From Pectinatus haikarae (GTDB lineage Bacteria > Bacillota > Negativicutes > Selenomonadales > Selenomonadaceae), in NCBI RefSeq assembly GCF_015732185.1, contig NZ_WIQM01000016.1:527001-591000 (forward strand): 64,000 bases of DNA, given 5' to 3'. Of the stretch, positions 15,714 through 25,767 are shown piece by piece (positions within the stretch are counted from its first letter, which is position 1; every line of letters begins with the position of its first letter). Both the position numbers and the translations under genes were made by a program. Below the pieces are notes generated by a model. The model ran no database searches. It saw only the letters and a program-made list of their open reading frames with translations, and was not told the origin of the DNA.

Positions 15714-17532
15714 GAAGAATCTATTTTTGGCTGTTTTAATCATTTTTGCAATGGGGCTTTTTTTTCAATTCAATCGAATGGATGTCCTGCTTCATTTATT
15801 TAAAAGCAAAAATGTGACAAATGCCGTAACTGCCTATATCAAAGAACCCGACTCGGCAAAGCGCTTGACGAAGGATCGTTTTTTGATAATCTATGACAAT
15901 GAAAATGTTTACTCGACGTTTTTAAAGTACAGGCTGCAAACCCAAATAGAACACTATATGAAAAAAGATGCTGATGTCATCACCATAAATGACAGCAGTT
16001 CTTTTCCGGCTAAAGATTACAGTGCCGTATTATGGGCTGCGGAGCGTTTTGACAATGAGGTGTTGTGGAACAGTGCAAGACAATATGCTGATAACGGCGG
16101 CACGCTGGAAATTATGACAACAGGCGGTATCGAAAATGCCCCTGCTCTTTATGAGCCTTTAGGCATCAGCAATGTAAACGGTTCAGTAACAGCAGCAGGC
16201 ATCAATATGACCAGCACTTTATTACTGGGTACCAATGGATTCAAAATGGCAGAAGGCGACACCAGCTACAATACATATGCCCTCAATTGTGAACTCCAGC
16301 CGGCAGCCAGTGTATATTTCACAAGCACCGACAGCCTGCCGCTTGCCTGGGAAAAAAAGCAGGGCAATGGTAAAATTATCGTATATAACGGCACGGAACT
16401 ATATGCGAAAAAGAATTTGGGGATTTTAACAGCACTGCTGTCTCAAAGTCAGGATGATTTTTTGTTTCCGGTCAGCGCCACAAAAACTGTATTTATCGAT
16501 GATTTTCCGGCACCTGTGCCTGATGGAGATTTCAGCAAAATCTATGCTGAATACGGACTGGCAACAGCCGATTTTTACGAACGGATCTGGTGGCCTTACA
16601 TGCTGGAAACAGCCAAAAAATATGATCTAAAATATACAGGTGCAATAATTGAAACATATAATGATGAAGTAACTGGGGATTTTCGCATATATGATCAGAA
16701 TGCACGGAGAAACCTTATCAAATACGGCAGAGAACTGTTGAACAGCGGTGGTGAGCTTGGCATCCACGGTTATAACCATCAATCACTCGTAGGTGCAGGA
16801 TATGGTGTAAGAAAATATCTTGGCTATAATATATGGGAAAATCAAAAAGAAATGGAAAACTCTCTAAGTGAACTTAAGCGATATATAGCTGATGCCTTTC
16901 CCGGTTACGAAGTTCATGCGTACATACCACCGTCAAATGTATTCAGTCCTGAGGGAAAGGCTGCTGTTAAGAAGATTTTCCCTTCAATAAAGGCCTATGC
17001 ATCAATGTATGAGGGAAATTACAGCGCTGAAAAAGTCTATTATCAGGATTTTAAACAAAACGAAGATGGAACCTTCGAATTTCCGCGCTTATCGGCAGGT
17101 TATAATCCTGACAGGAGTATGTATTACAGTGCTATAAACGGATTGAATGCCTATGGCATATTCAGCCATTTTGTTCATCCTGATGAGATTTTTTACGAAG
17201 AAAATGGTAATAACCGCTTTAGTGATATGGAAAATGGATTTGACCGTTTTATGGAATATTTTACCGATAACTATATATGGCTGCGCAGCACGACACTCAG
17301 TGATACCTTAAAATATTTCGGTGATTATCTGTCAATGGATTATAAATATCAAGAAAAAAATAATGTTTTGCACATTGACACATGGAATTACCAGTACGAA
17401 CCGTCTTATATACTGCGTTCCACCAAAAAAATAAGGCGCTATGAAGGCTGTGATATAACTAAAATTCAGAACGACGCTTACTATATAAAAATAAAGAGCA
17501 GTGAAGCTGCCATAACTTTTGACGAGGAATAG
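15706..17532 (+). CDS. PelA-type polysaccharide deacetylase (DUF2194-like)
   Basis: The 608-residue protein has an N-terminal signal anchor (residues 5-23), an alpha/beta domain up to about residue 255 and a CE4-like deacetylase domain. Visible catalytic parts are FIDDFPAP (Asp265/Asp266), GIHGYNH with a His-x3-His metal pair (His354, His358) and FSHFVHPDE (His488, His491). It matches the deacetylase part of PelA and the stand-alone version described in Gram-positive pel clusters, which removes acetyl groups from GalNAc units to give a cationic polymer. It lacks the PelA hydrolase domain, which is a separate gene at 22527. AGGAG precedes ATG 15706. Confidence 0.78.
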   Translation: MYKKNLFLAVLIIFAMGLFFQFNRMDVLLHLFKSKNVTNAVTAYIKEPDSAKRLTKDRFLIIYDNENVYSTFLKYRLQTQIEHYMKKDADVITINDSSSFPAKDYSAVLWAAERFDNEVLWNSARQYADNGGTLEIMTTGGIENAPALYEPLGISNVNGSVTAAGINMTSTLLLGTNGFKMAEGDTSYNTYALNCELQPAASVYFTSTDSLPLAWEKKQGNGKIIVYNGTELYAKKNLGILTALLSQSQDDFLFPVSATKTVFIDDFPAPVPDGDFSKIYAEYGLATADFYERIWWPYMLETAKKYDLKYTGAIIETYNDEVTGDFRIYDQNARRNLIKYGRELLNSGGELGIHGYNHQSLVGAGYGVRKYLGYNIWENQKEMENSLSELKRYIADAFPGYEVHAYIPPSNVFSPEGKAAVKKIFPSIKAYASMYEGNYSAEKVYYQDFKQNEDGTFEFPRLSAGYNPDRSMYYSAINGLNAYGIFSHFVHPDEIFYEENGNNRFSDMENGFDRFMEYFTDNYIWLRSTTLSDTLKYFGDYLSMDYKYQEKNNVLHIDTWNYQYEPSYILRSTKKIRRYEGCDITKIQNDAYYIKIKSSEAAITFDEE

Positions 17533-17536
17533 TCCG

Positions 17537-18952
17537 ATGAAAATTTGCATTTTGACGGAAGGTAATTATCCATATGTGGTTGGCGGCGTATCAGCATGGA
17601 TCCATATGCTGATACAGGGCATGCCGGAACATCAGTTTATAATTTATTCAATAGGCGCGGAAGAGAAAGACAGAGGCAAATTCAAATATCAGTTGCCTGA
17701 CAATGTCATAAAGGTACAGGAAACATTTCTCGACAGCATATTACACTTAAAAGCACCTACTAAAGTAAGGGCAAAGTTAAGCGACGAACAGAAAAAATCC
17801 TTGCAGGAGCTGCTGAAGGGTGTAAATAAATTCGATTTCAAAATGCTCTTGAGCATTTTTCGTCAAACAAAAAAAAAGTATACTTTTATGGAAATTTTTA
17901 TGTGCCAGGATTTCTACGATATTGTTATGACCGTTTATAAAAACAAATTTCCGTACCTGCCCTTTACGGATTATTTCTGGACAATACGTTCCATGCTTCT
18001 GCCGTTATTTTATCTGCTGCAGGAAGACTATCCTAAGGCAGATCTTTATCACAGTGTTGCCGCGGGTTATTGCGGTGTCATAGGAGCAATGGCTTCTTTA
18101 CTGGAAAACAAACCATTTTTATTGACCGAACACGGTATCTATTCAAGAGAAAGAGAGGAAGAAATATTAAAATGCAGCTGGGCTGAGGGCGATTTCAAAA
18201 AAGTCTGGATCAAATATTTTTATGCTTTGTCTAATCTATCGTATGAACACGCAGACACAGTGACGACACTTTCAGAGGGAAATCTAAATGTAGAGCTGGC
18301 TCTTGGCTGCGACGAAAAAAAAATTCTTATAATACCCAACGGAGCAAAAGTTGACCGTTTCAGCACTGTCACCTCCGATTACAGTGGAAAACGTCCTTTT
18401 ACAGTCGGCGCTATCGTCCGCATAGTGCCTATAAAAGATATCATCACCATGCTTCGCAGCTTTTATATGCTGAGTCGTGATATTCCCAATGCACGCTTTA
18501 TCATTATGGGCAACTGTGAAGAAGACCCCGAATATTTTGACTCCTGTAAGAATATGGTAAAAACGCTTAATCTGAGCAGCGTAGAATTTACAGGTGCAGT
18601 TGATATCTTGACACGCCTGGATGATATAGATGTACTGGCATTATCCAGTATAAGTGAGGGGCTGCCCTTGGCTATACTGGAAGGAATGGCTTCCAGGAAG
18701 CCTTTTGTTTCAACAGATGTAGGCTGCTGCCGTGAACTGCTTTACGGAAGTTACGATGATGACTTGGGCAAGGCGGGAATAATCGTTCCCGTGATGGATT
18801 TCAAAGCTATGGCAAAAGGCTTTCTTCTGCTGGCCCAAACCCCTTCACTGCGTCAAAGCATGGGAGAAATTGGCTGTGAGCGAGTGAAAAAATACTATAC
18901 GTATGAGGAGTTCATAACAAATTTTAAAAATCTTTACAGCAGCTATAATTAA
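17537..18952 (+). CDS. pelF: PelF glycosyltransferase
   Basis: The 471-residue protein is a GT4-type cytosolic transferase with the PelF hallmarks ILTEGNYPYVVGGVSAWIH at the N-terminus, LTEHGIYSREREEEI in the middle and the EX7E-type motif SEGLPLAILEGMASRKPFV near the end. PelF polymerises UDP-activated N-acetylhexosamines into Pel at the inner face of the membrane. ATG 17537 is chosen because GAGGAA lies 8 bp upstream; that site sits in the end of the deacetylase gene, whose stop is 4 bp before. This is the best-conserved marker of the operon and identifies it as Pel-type. Confidence 0.9.
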   Translation: MKICILTEGNYPYVVGGVSAWIHMLIQGMPEHQFIIYSIGAEEKDRGKFKYQLPDNVIKVQETFLDSILHLKAPTKVRAKLSDEQKKSLQELLKGVNKFDFKMLLSIFRQTKKKYTFMEIFMCQDFYDIVMTVYKNKFPYLPFTDYFWTIRSMLLPLFYLLQEDYPKADLYHSVAAGYCGVIGAMASLLENKPFLLTEHGIYSREREEEILKCSWAEGDFKKVWIKYFYALSNLSYEHADTVTTLSEGNLNVELALGCDEKKILIIPNGAKVDRFSTVTSDYSGKRPFTVGAIVRIVPIKDIITMLRSFYMLSRDIPNARFIIMGNCEEDPEYFDSCKNMVKTLNLSSVEFTGAVDILTRLDDIDVLALSSISEGLPLAILEGMASRKPFVSTDVGCCRELLYGSYDDDLGKAGIIVPVMDFKAMAKGFLLLAQTPSLRQSMGEIGCERVKKYYTYEEFITNFKNLYSSYN

Positions 18953-19013
18953 AAAAAATAACTGATATAATCGACTCAGCTTAAAGGCTGCCGGATGAAA
19001 AGGAGATAAACAA

Positions 19014-20489
19014 TTGGCTGGAATAGGTTTCGAGTTAAAACGATTATTTGCAGACAAAAGCGTATATGGTTACAGCAAAGCTTTTTCATATACAATCATG
19101 GTAACACTTGGTCCTTTTATTCTTATGACAGTGATGATTTTATCCATTCAGCTGATGCTGAAAATATTCGATAAGCCTTTTTATTTATCGGAGCTATACG
19201 TTGTTTCCGTTATTTATCCCTTTATCTTTTCTCATATATTTTCCAGCGGCTTCAATATGATCATAACTCGCTATATTTCTGACAAGCTCTACATAAAAAA
19301 ATATGATGATATAATCCCTTCAATGTATGGTATATTGAGCATAGCTCTTTTTTGCGCTGCCATACCCGGTGCTCTGTTTTTTTATTTTGCCAAAATTGAT
19401 CTTATCCTGAAATTGTTCACATTTATTTTCTTTATGCAAATGATCATGTTATGGTTGTTAGGTGTCTATCTGAGCGCACTGAAGGATTTTGCCAAAATCG
19501 TACGCTGTTACGGTATCGGTATTACCGTGGCAATAGTTCTCAATTTTTTAGCTCTATATATAAATTTCCAGGATACCGTTTCAATGGCAATGATCTGTAT
19601 GAATACAGGCATACTGTTGATAAATATTTTGCTCTTGTTTGAAATAAAGAAATATTTCACAACATCCAGCAATGACTATTTGGGATTTCTCCCCTATTTT
19701 GACAATTATGGCAGTTTATTCACTGCCAATTTATCTGTTACTTTAGGAATGTACATTCCCAATATAATTTTTTGGTTCAGTGAAATGCAGACAGTGGTTT
19801 CCGGTACATATATCTATGCTCCGTCATATGATACTGCCACATTTTTTGCATTTATGTCTTCACTGGCAGTAATGGTAATGTTTGTTGTAGTAACCGAAAC
19901 AAATTTTTATACGAAATATGCACGTTACTTTAATTATATTACAAATAAAGGAAACGCCGCCGATATTGAAACCGCAAAAATCGAAATGATTGGCACGATG
20001 TGGCGGGAACTGCGCAATATATTTGAATTTCAACTGGTGATCACGCTTTTGTTCATAGTTGCCGGCAATTATCTTCTCCCGCTGCTTGGCTTGAATTATG
20101 AAGCCATATCAATTTATCAAGTTGTCTCTACCGGAGCATACGCTTGTGCCTTAATGCAGATAATCATCATTCTGCTGTTTTATTTTGAAGACAGACGCGG
20201 TGCCATGGTACTATGCATATCATTTTTGGCACTTAACATAATTTCCAACTTGGTCAGTCTGCATATGGGACGCACGACCTTTGGCACAGGATTTTTCTTA
20301 ACCTCCTTTATTATGCTGCCCGCAGCTGTATACAGACTGGATAACTACATGCAAAATATAGACTATTACATATTTTGTAAAAGGCCGGTATATCACAACC
20401 GGGACAATGGTATATTTACTATCATTTATGAAAAGCTTATCTGCGGTAAAAGGGAAGGTGTTATCGTTGAACAACCACAAAAAGGCTGA
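19014..20489 (+). CDS. pelG: PelG polysaccharide transporter
   Basis: The 491-residue protein starts MAGIGFELKRLF, the typical PelG N-terminus, from a TTG codon with AAGGAG 9 bp upstream. About 12 hydrophobic helices cover the chain, as in the polysaccharide flippase (MOP) superfamily. PelG is thought to carry the growing Pel chain across the inner membrane together with PelF, PelD and PelE. The end of the gene overlaps the start of the next by 23 bp. Confidence 0.88.
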   Translation: MAGIGFELKRLFADKSVYGYSKAFSYTIMVTLGPFILMTVMILSIQLMLKIFDKPFYLSELYVVSVIYPFIFSHIFSSGFNMIITRYISDKLYIKKYDDIIPSMYGILSIALFCAAIPGALFFYFAKIDLILKLFTFIFFMQMIMLWLLGVYLSALKDFAKIVRCYGIGITVAIVLNFLALYINFQDTVSMAMICMNTGILLINILLLFEIKKYFTTSSNDYLGFLPYFDNYGSLFTANLSVTLGMYIPNIIFWFSEMQTVVSGTYIYAPSYDTATFFAFMSSLAVMVMFVVVTETNFYTKYARYFNYITNKGNAADIETAKIEMIGTMWRELRNIFEFQLVITLLFIVAGNYLLPLLGLNYEAISIYQVVSTGAYACALMQIIIILLFYFEDRRGAMVLCISFLALNIISNLVSLHMGRTTFGTGFFLTSFIMLPAAVYRLDNYMQNIDYYIFCKRPVYHNRDNGIFTIIYEKLICGKREGVIVEQPQKG

Positions 20490-22515
20490 TGTAAAAACTG
20501 CCTCTTCGATTTTATATAGGAAGATGCGAAGCTCAATCTTCTACGCGATCATACCGTTAGGATTATTTTTACCGGCCGGCAGCGCATCTGCCGCAGGAAA
20601 TCCAGGCGCTGTATCTGCTGTGGATGAAAGTGAAGACACTATAGACAGCATTCAAAATGAGGCACAGTCAGTAACTGACAGAAAAAATAATGAAGCTGCT
20701 CTGCAAAGCACACAAAAAGATTTACAGCAAACTGAACTGGATATTACTTCCACTCAATCATCCTTAGCAGATAATTCTGTGAATATCACACAAGGACAGG
20801 CAGATTTAACTGCCATCCAAAAAAATCTTCAGACAGCTGTGCAGCAAGAAGATACTGCCTATGACAATTTTTTAAAAGCCTATGCAAAAGCGCTTTCCGC
20901 CGTTGATGAAGCAACCGCATTACAAACAGAACTTATCCGTTATCAGGCAGAATATGAAGCAACCGTGTCATATGAAAATCATATCAACAGCATTTCATCC
21001 GTGTCCTCAAACAACACTACGGCTATAGCGGGTCGTGCAGAAGAGGGAAACGGCAGCGTACCATCAGAAATAGAGGCTAAACTGAAGGAATATAATTATG
21101 ATGAAAATTATCTTGATACAATAAATAAACAGCTTTATGGCGGTCAATCTCAAGCCGACAGCGGCAGCACTGTCCAAGATGAAAGTGAAGAGAATGATGC
21201 TGTTCAGGAACAGGCAGCAGCCGATGCCGCATCCCGTACTGCACAGGCAGAAAGCGAACTTGAAAATGCGCAGGGCCGCATGGACGAATTGCAGGATATC
21301 ATCGCTGCAAGCGACGACGCCAAAACCGACTGGGATGATGCCCAAAAAGACGTTGCTGAACTTACAAAAGACGAATCAGAACAAAATGAATATTTGGCTG
21401 CTCTTTTGCAGGATCAACATGAACTGACAGGATATCTTACCGAATACACAGAAAACAGGAAGAATCTTGCCGATGATATCCTCTCCATAAAAGAACTGCT
21501 TAATCCCTATCAAAATTACAGCAGTTTGCAAACTTCGGCCAAATTTTACACATGGCACGACGGCACCGGCCACAAGGGAAAACAATATATTAATCGGACA
21601 GATTACAGCGCAGCCATAGGAAAGTTTGAATTTGGTCTCAGCGGAGGAACTTTCAGATCAAATAATGAAAGCAGCAATAACGGCAGTGCCGGCGGTCTCC
21701 TCGATACAGACCTGCACATGGGCATCCGCAATTTTAGTGAAATAAATCAAGTTACCTACAATATGGATATAAACATCCCTACAGGAAAAAACAATCTGCG
21801 AAGCACTACTGCAATGTCAACTGATCTTGTCCCTTATGACAGATTCGGTGACGGTTGGCAGATCACTCCCTCCATACGTGTCAAACACAAAGTCAATGAT
21901 ATAAATTATATACTCTATGGCGGCGGTATAAATTTCAAGGGAAGTTATAATTACAACAACACCAGCATCAATCCCGGCACAGAATTTACAGGAAATATCG
22001 GCTGGCTGCATGCAGCCGAAGGAGAGCAATTTTTATCTCAGATGTTTTTCAACAAATCCGCCAGAAGTCAGGACGGTGACCTCTCCTATAGGGACGGCAG
22101 CAGTATTGAATGGCGCAATACATATAACAAACAATTGACGAAAAATTATAACTGGCCATCATATGTTTGGCTGGCTTACAGCGCCAAACCGGACTATTAT
22201 GATGACACAACTGCATCCGGCAGCCAGACACGTATCTTTTACGGCACAGGCATAGAGAAAAAACTTTCCGCTAAAGAAAAGTTACGCTTGATGTTTCACG
22301 GTATGCACAGCATAGGCAGCGATTATGATCCTGTCACACAACTGGCCTTCTCAGGCAGAGACAGATATTCTCTGAAACTGTCATATAATAAGATCCTCAA
22401 TGACAAAAACAGTTATTCTGTCTCATTAGAAGATTTTTATATGAAAGACAGCGGCAACAGCACACAATCATACAAAGGTATAAATTTAATGTTCAGCTAT
22501 AACAGGAACTTTTAG
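20467..22515 (+). CDS. Coiled-coil plus beta-barrel outer-membrane protein, putative Pel exporter
   Basis: From TTG 20467 (GAAGG 8 bp upstream) the protein has 682 residues. A signal peptide (RSSIFYAIIPLGLFLPAG, then SASA) is followed by a long Gln/Glu/Ala-rich helical, coiled-coil region to about residue 330. The rest consists of alternating Gly/aromatic strands (for example KFEFGLSGGTF, NYILYGGGINFKGSYNY) and ends LMFSYNRNF; a terminal Phe is a mark of barrels folded by BamA. Pel export in Pseudomonas needs the PelB barrel with TPRs and lipoprotein PelC; neither is recognisable here. This gene is placed to do that job, with the coiled coil spanning the periplasm in place of the TPR scaffold (inference). 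I know no named family for it. Confidence 0.7.
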   Translation: MNNHKKADVKTASSILYRKMRSSIFYAIIPLGLFLPAGSASAAGNPGAVSAVDESEDTIDSIQNEAQSVTDRKNNEAALQSTQKDLQQTELDITSTQSSLADNSVNITQGQADLTAIQKNLQTAVQQEDTAYDNFLKAYAKALSAVDEATALQTELIRYQAEYEATVSYENHINSISSVSSNNTTAIAGRAEEGNGSVPSEIEAKLKEYNYDENYLDTINKQLYGGQSQADSGSTVQDESEENDAVQEQAAADAASRTAQAESELENAQGRMDELQDIIAASDDAKTDWDDAQKDVAELTKDESEQNEYLAALLQDQHELTGYLTEYTENRKNLADDILSIKELLNPYQNYSSLQTSAKFYTWHDGTGHKGKQYINRTDYSAAIGKFEFGLSGGTFRSNNESSNNGSAGGLLDTDLHMGIRNFSEINQVTYNMDINIPTGKNNLRSTTAMSTDLVPYDRFGDGWQITPSIRVKHKVNDINYILYGGGINFKGSYNYNNTSINPGTEFTGNIGWLHAAEGEQFLSQMFFNKSARSQDGDLSYRDGSSIEWRNTYNKQLTKNYNWPSYVWLAYSAKPDYYDDTTASGSQTRIFYGTGIEKKLSAKEKLRLMFHGMHSIGSDYDPVTQLAFSGRDRYSLKLSYNKILNDKNSYSVSLEDFYMKDSGNSTQSYKGINLMFSYNRNF

Positions 22516-22526
22516 GAGGAACGGAT

Positions 22527-23516
22527 ATGAAAAGAAAATTTTTTATCTGTATAATGTTACTTTCGCTGACGATCCCTTTCACAGAATGCAAAGCAAATGA
22601 TGCAGCAGAAAATTCTCCGTATTTTTACAGAACAAAAATGATTGATTTCATTAGCGATATATCTTCTTACGCTAAAAACCAAAAACATGACTTTGGTTTT
22701 ATCACCAATAACGGCCTGGAACTTTATCAGAGCAGCGAAGTGCCTGCCGGCTACGCCGGGCAGCTTCTGGGTGCGGCAAACGGCGCACTGATAGAAGGTT
22801 CTCAATACACATGGGATGACAATCACAACGGCGGTGTACAGACGTCTGTCGAAACAAAAAAATACATAACTGATTCTATTGCTGTTCTTCACAGCAATAG
22901 TAAGCTCATCCTTTCTGTCGATTACTGCGGAGATGATAAACAAAACGCATTGACAGCAATAGAAAAAAATAATGCGGAACATATCGTCACATTCCCCGCA
23001 CGATATAAAGAGCTGACCTCTCTGGAATACGGCAGCCTGGAAAAAAACGACAAAAATCGTGATATAAATACACTGAATACCGTCAAGTCCTTCATCATTC
23101 TGCTCAACCCTGAAAAATTTACTGATAAAGCAGATTACCTGTCAAAATTAAAAACATCTTCTGCAGATCTTCTAATAATCGATTTATACTATAATGGCAG
23201 TCCGTTATCCTCAGAAGACTTAAATTATCTCAAAACAAAAACCGACGGCCATAGACGTCTTGTGTATTCATATATGAGTATAGGTGAGGCAGAAGACTAC
23301 AGATACTACTGGCAGACACAATGGAATGAGGAACTTCCTGACTGGATAGTCACTAAGAACGACCAATGGCAGGGTAATTATCCTGTAAAATATTGGCGTA
23401 AGGAATGGCAGAAAATTATTTACGGTACCAAAAACGCTTATCTTGATAAAATCATATCTGCCGGTTTCGACGGAGCTTTTCTGGACATAGTGGACGGCTA
23501 TCAAAACTTTGAATGA
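22527..23516 (+). CDS. Secreted GH114-like glycosidase (separate PelA hydrolase module)
   Basis: The 329-residue protein has a signal peptide (MKRKFFICIMLLSLTIPFTE) and a TIM-barrel of the endo-alpha-1,4-polygalactosaminidase/TM1410 type. Marker segments are SADLLIIDLYYNG, YSYMSIGEAEDYRYYW (likely catalytic acidic residues) and GAFLDIVDGY at the end. The hydrolase domain of PelA is related and cuts GalNAc-rich Pel. Here it stands alone as last gene, 11 bp after the barrel gene, with GGAGG before the ATG. It probably trims or releases Pel in the periplasm or outside the cell. Confidence 0.78.
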   Translation: MKRKFFICIMLLSLTIPFTECKANDAAENSPYFYRTKMIDFISDISSYAKNQKHDFGFITNNGLELYQSSEVPAGYAGQLLGAANGALIEGSQYTWDDNHNGGVQTSVETKKYITDSIAVLHSNSKLILSVDYCGDDKQNALTAIEKNNAEHIVTFPARYKELTSLEYGSLEKNDKNRDINTLNTVKSFIILLNPEKFTDKADYLSKLKTSSADLLIIDLYYNGSPLSSEDLNYLKTKTDGHRRLVYSYMSIGEAEDYRYYWQTQWNEELPDWIVTKNDQWQGNYPVKYWRKEWQKIIYGTKNAYLDKIISAGFDGAFLDIVDGYQNFE

Positions 23517-23676
23517 AATAATCGCAAAGATTCCCTAAAGCATATTTTTTGTTAGCCTGCAAATCATTCTATATTTCCGGAACTGCCGGCAGAATTCGCC
23601 AGCGTGCTTTGCAATGACGGAAAAGGATATTTTTCTTCATTCATTCTTTTTATACTTTCATTTAATCAATGTTTTC

Positions 23677-23705
23677 TTTACATTACTGATATAAAATGGT
23701 ATGTT
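23677..23705 (+). promoter_or_regulatory. Possible promoter of fbp
   Basis: TTTACA, 17-bp spacer, TATGTT, about 58 bp before the start codon. The rest of 23517-23762 shows no gene and no clear terminator for the pel-type operon. Confidence 0.4.
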
Positions 23706-23762
23706 TAATAACACATTGGTAACTTGATTTGAGAACGCGCATAAAAAGGAGTCGATGAATAA

Positions 23763-25658
23763 ATGATTGCACAAGAACAATGGTATAAATACCTGCAGTT
23801 GTTGTCTGAAAAATATCCGACCCGTCAATCTGTCTACGCTGAGCTTATTCATTTAAACGGTGTTTTGAGTCTGCCAAAACCGACTGAACATTTCATGAGT
23901 GATCTGCACGGTGAATATGAATCGTTTTTTCATATATTGAATAATTGTTCCGGCGTAATAAAAGAAAAAGTAGACAAAGTTTTTACAGAAAAAATGTCTG
24001 ATGAAGAGAAGGCAGATTTTTGTACTCTTATATATTATCCGCTGGAAAAATTAACGACATTGAAAAAGAAAAATTTACTTTCTCCCGAATATTATAAAAA
24101 GACTATTTTAAATCTTCTTGATTTATCAAAATTTATGTCATATAAATATCAACCCCGCGAAATCAATAATGCTATTCCTGAAGGCTATGGTTCAATAATC
24201 GACGAGCTGCTGCGCGGCCGGCCGGATGCCGATTATGTGCCCCGTGTTTATCGGCAGAAAATGCTTGATACACTTATCAGTATAGGCAGCGGCGATGATT
24301 TTATCTTTGCCTTTACTGTATTAATCAAAAGACTGGCCGTGGCCCGACTTCACATTGTGGGTGATTTTTTTGATCGCGGCAAACGTCCTGATGCTATTTT
24401 GAATATGCTGATGGAACACCACAGTATCGATATCCAATGGGGAAATCATGATGTTCTTTGGATGGGAGCCGCTTGCGGCAGTGAAACCTGCATCGCAGAG
24501 GTCGTACGCATAACATTGAAATACAATAACATTGAGGTTCTTGAAAGAGGTTATGCTATAAGTGTCCGCCCTCTTTTTTTGTTTGCGGCAAGAATGTATC
24601 CCCATGACAACCCCATCGAAGCGGCTCAAAAGGCAATAGCTGTTATTCTTTTCAAGCAGGAGGCCGCTATCATCAAAAGGAATCCGGATTTTGCTATGCA
24701 AGAACGCCTTCTTTTGCATAAAATAAATTATAAGGAACATTTTTTTCTTTCTCATAAGAAAGAATATGAAATGCAGACTGACTATTTCCCAACAATAGAT
24801 CCGTCTGCTCCCTTCAGCTTAACCGAAGAAGAATACGAGATCATAAGAGGTCTCCAGTCATCTTTCATAGAAAGCAGACAACTGCAGCGGCATATTCAGT
24901 TTCTTTACAAAAAGGGCAGTCTGTACAAATGTTATAATGGGAATTTACTGTTCCATGGATGTGTTCCTGTTGATGATGAAGGCCGCTTCAGAAGTATTCA
25001 TTTAGAAGGAAAAAATTACAGCGGCAGAGCCTATTTGGATTATGTGGAACAAAAAATACGGCAAGCCTATTTTGGTGAAAAAGATCAATTCACTATAGAC
25101 TTTATGTGGTATTTATGGTGCGGAATAAATTCACCCGTCTCCGGACGGGAAATGAAAACATTCGAACGTATTTTTGTAAAGGATAAAAGTCTTTGGGAAG
25201 AACCATCCGACGCTTATTTTCGCTATTATGACAAAGATTGGTTTTGTGAACAATTATTGCAGGAATTTGGCTTGGATCCGAATCACGGACATATTATCAA
25301 CGGACATGTACCGATAAAGGTAAAGGACGGTGAGACTCCTATAAAAGCAAAGGGAAAAGCTATTGTTATCGACGGCGGCTTCTGCCGGGCTTATCACAAA
25401 AAAACAGGCATCGCAGGATTTACACTTGTTTCAAATTCCCGCGGATTGAGATTGATAGAGCATCGTGATTTTACAAACGTAAAAGCCGCTATTATGAATA
25501 ATAAAGATATCGAATCAGTATCTGAATCAGTTGAGGTGCAAAGCTATCAGACAACCATCGCCGATACTGAAGAAGGTGAAAAAATCCAGGAACAGATAAA
25601 CGATTTGTATCATTTGATGCTGCTCTATAAAAACGGGATATTAAAACCATTGGAATAA
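23763..25658 (+). CDS. fbp: Fructose-1,6-bisphosphatase, class III
   Basis: The 631 residues match the Firmicute class III enzyme, a calcineurin-like metallophosphatase unrelated to the usual bacterial type. Metal-site motifs are visible: FMSDLHGEYESFFHIL, VGDFFDRGK, WGNHDVLWMG and NGHVPIK near the C-terminus. It hydrolyses fructose 1,6-bisphosphate to fructose 6-phosphate in gluconeogenesis, in the cytoplasm. AAAGGAG precedes the ATG. It stands as a single gene after the pel-type operon; a gluconeogenic supply of sugar phosphates for polymer synthesis is possible but not shown. Confidence 0.95.
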   Translation: MIAQEQWYKYLQLLSEKYPTRQSVYAELIHLNGVLSLPKPTEHFMSDLHGEYESFFHILNNCSGVIKEKVDKVFTEKMSDEEKADFCTLIYYPLEKLTTLKKKNLLSPEYYKKTILNLLDLSKFMSYKYQPREINNAIPEGYGSIIDELLRGRPDADYVPRVYRQKMLDTLISIGSGDDFIFAFTVLIKRLAVARLHIVGDFFDRGKRPDAILNMLMEHHSIDIQWGNHDVLWMGAACGSETCIAEVVRITLKYNNIEVLERGYAISVRPLFLFAARMYPHDNPIEAAQKAIAVILFKQEAAIIKRNPDFAMQERLLLHKINYKEHFFLSHKKEYEMQTDYFPTIDPSAPFSLTEEEYEIIRGLQSSFIESRQLQRHIQFLYKKGSLYKCYNGNLLFHGCVPVDDEGRFRSIHLEGKNYSGRAYLDYVEQKIRQAYFGEKDQFTIDFMWYLWCGINSPVSGREMKTFERIFVKDKSLWEEPSDAYFRYYDKDWFCEQLLQEFGLDPNHGHIINGHVPIKVKDGETPIKAKGKAIVIDGGFCRAYHKKTGIAGFTLVSNSRGLRLIEHRDFTNVKAAIMNNKDIESVSESVEVQSYQTTIADTEEGEKIQEQINDLYHLMLLYKNGILKPLE

Positions 25659-25767
25659 GAATATTCTATATAGCTATTTTTCCATTTCTGTATTAAAATT
25701 AAGATAGTTTTAATATCTGCCGGCACAGCTTCGCAGATATCTTAGTGTAAACGCGGGAGGTAACACA

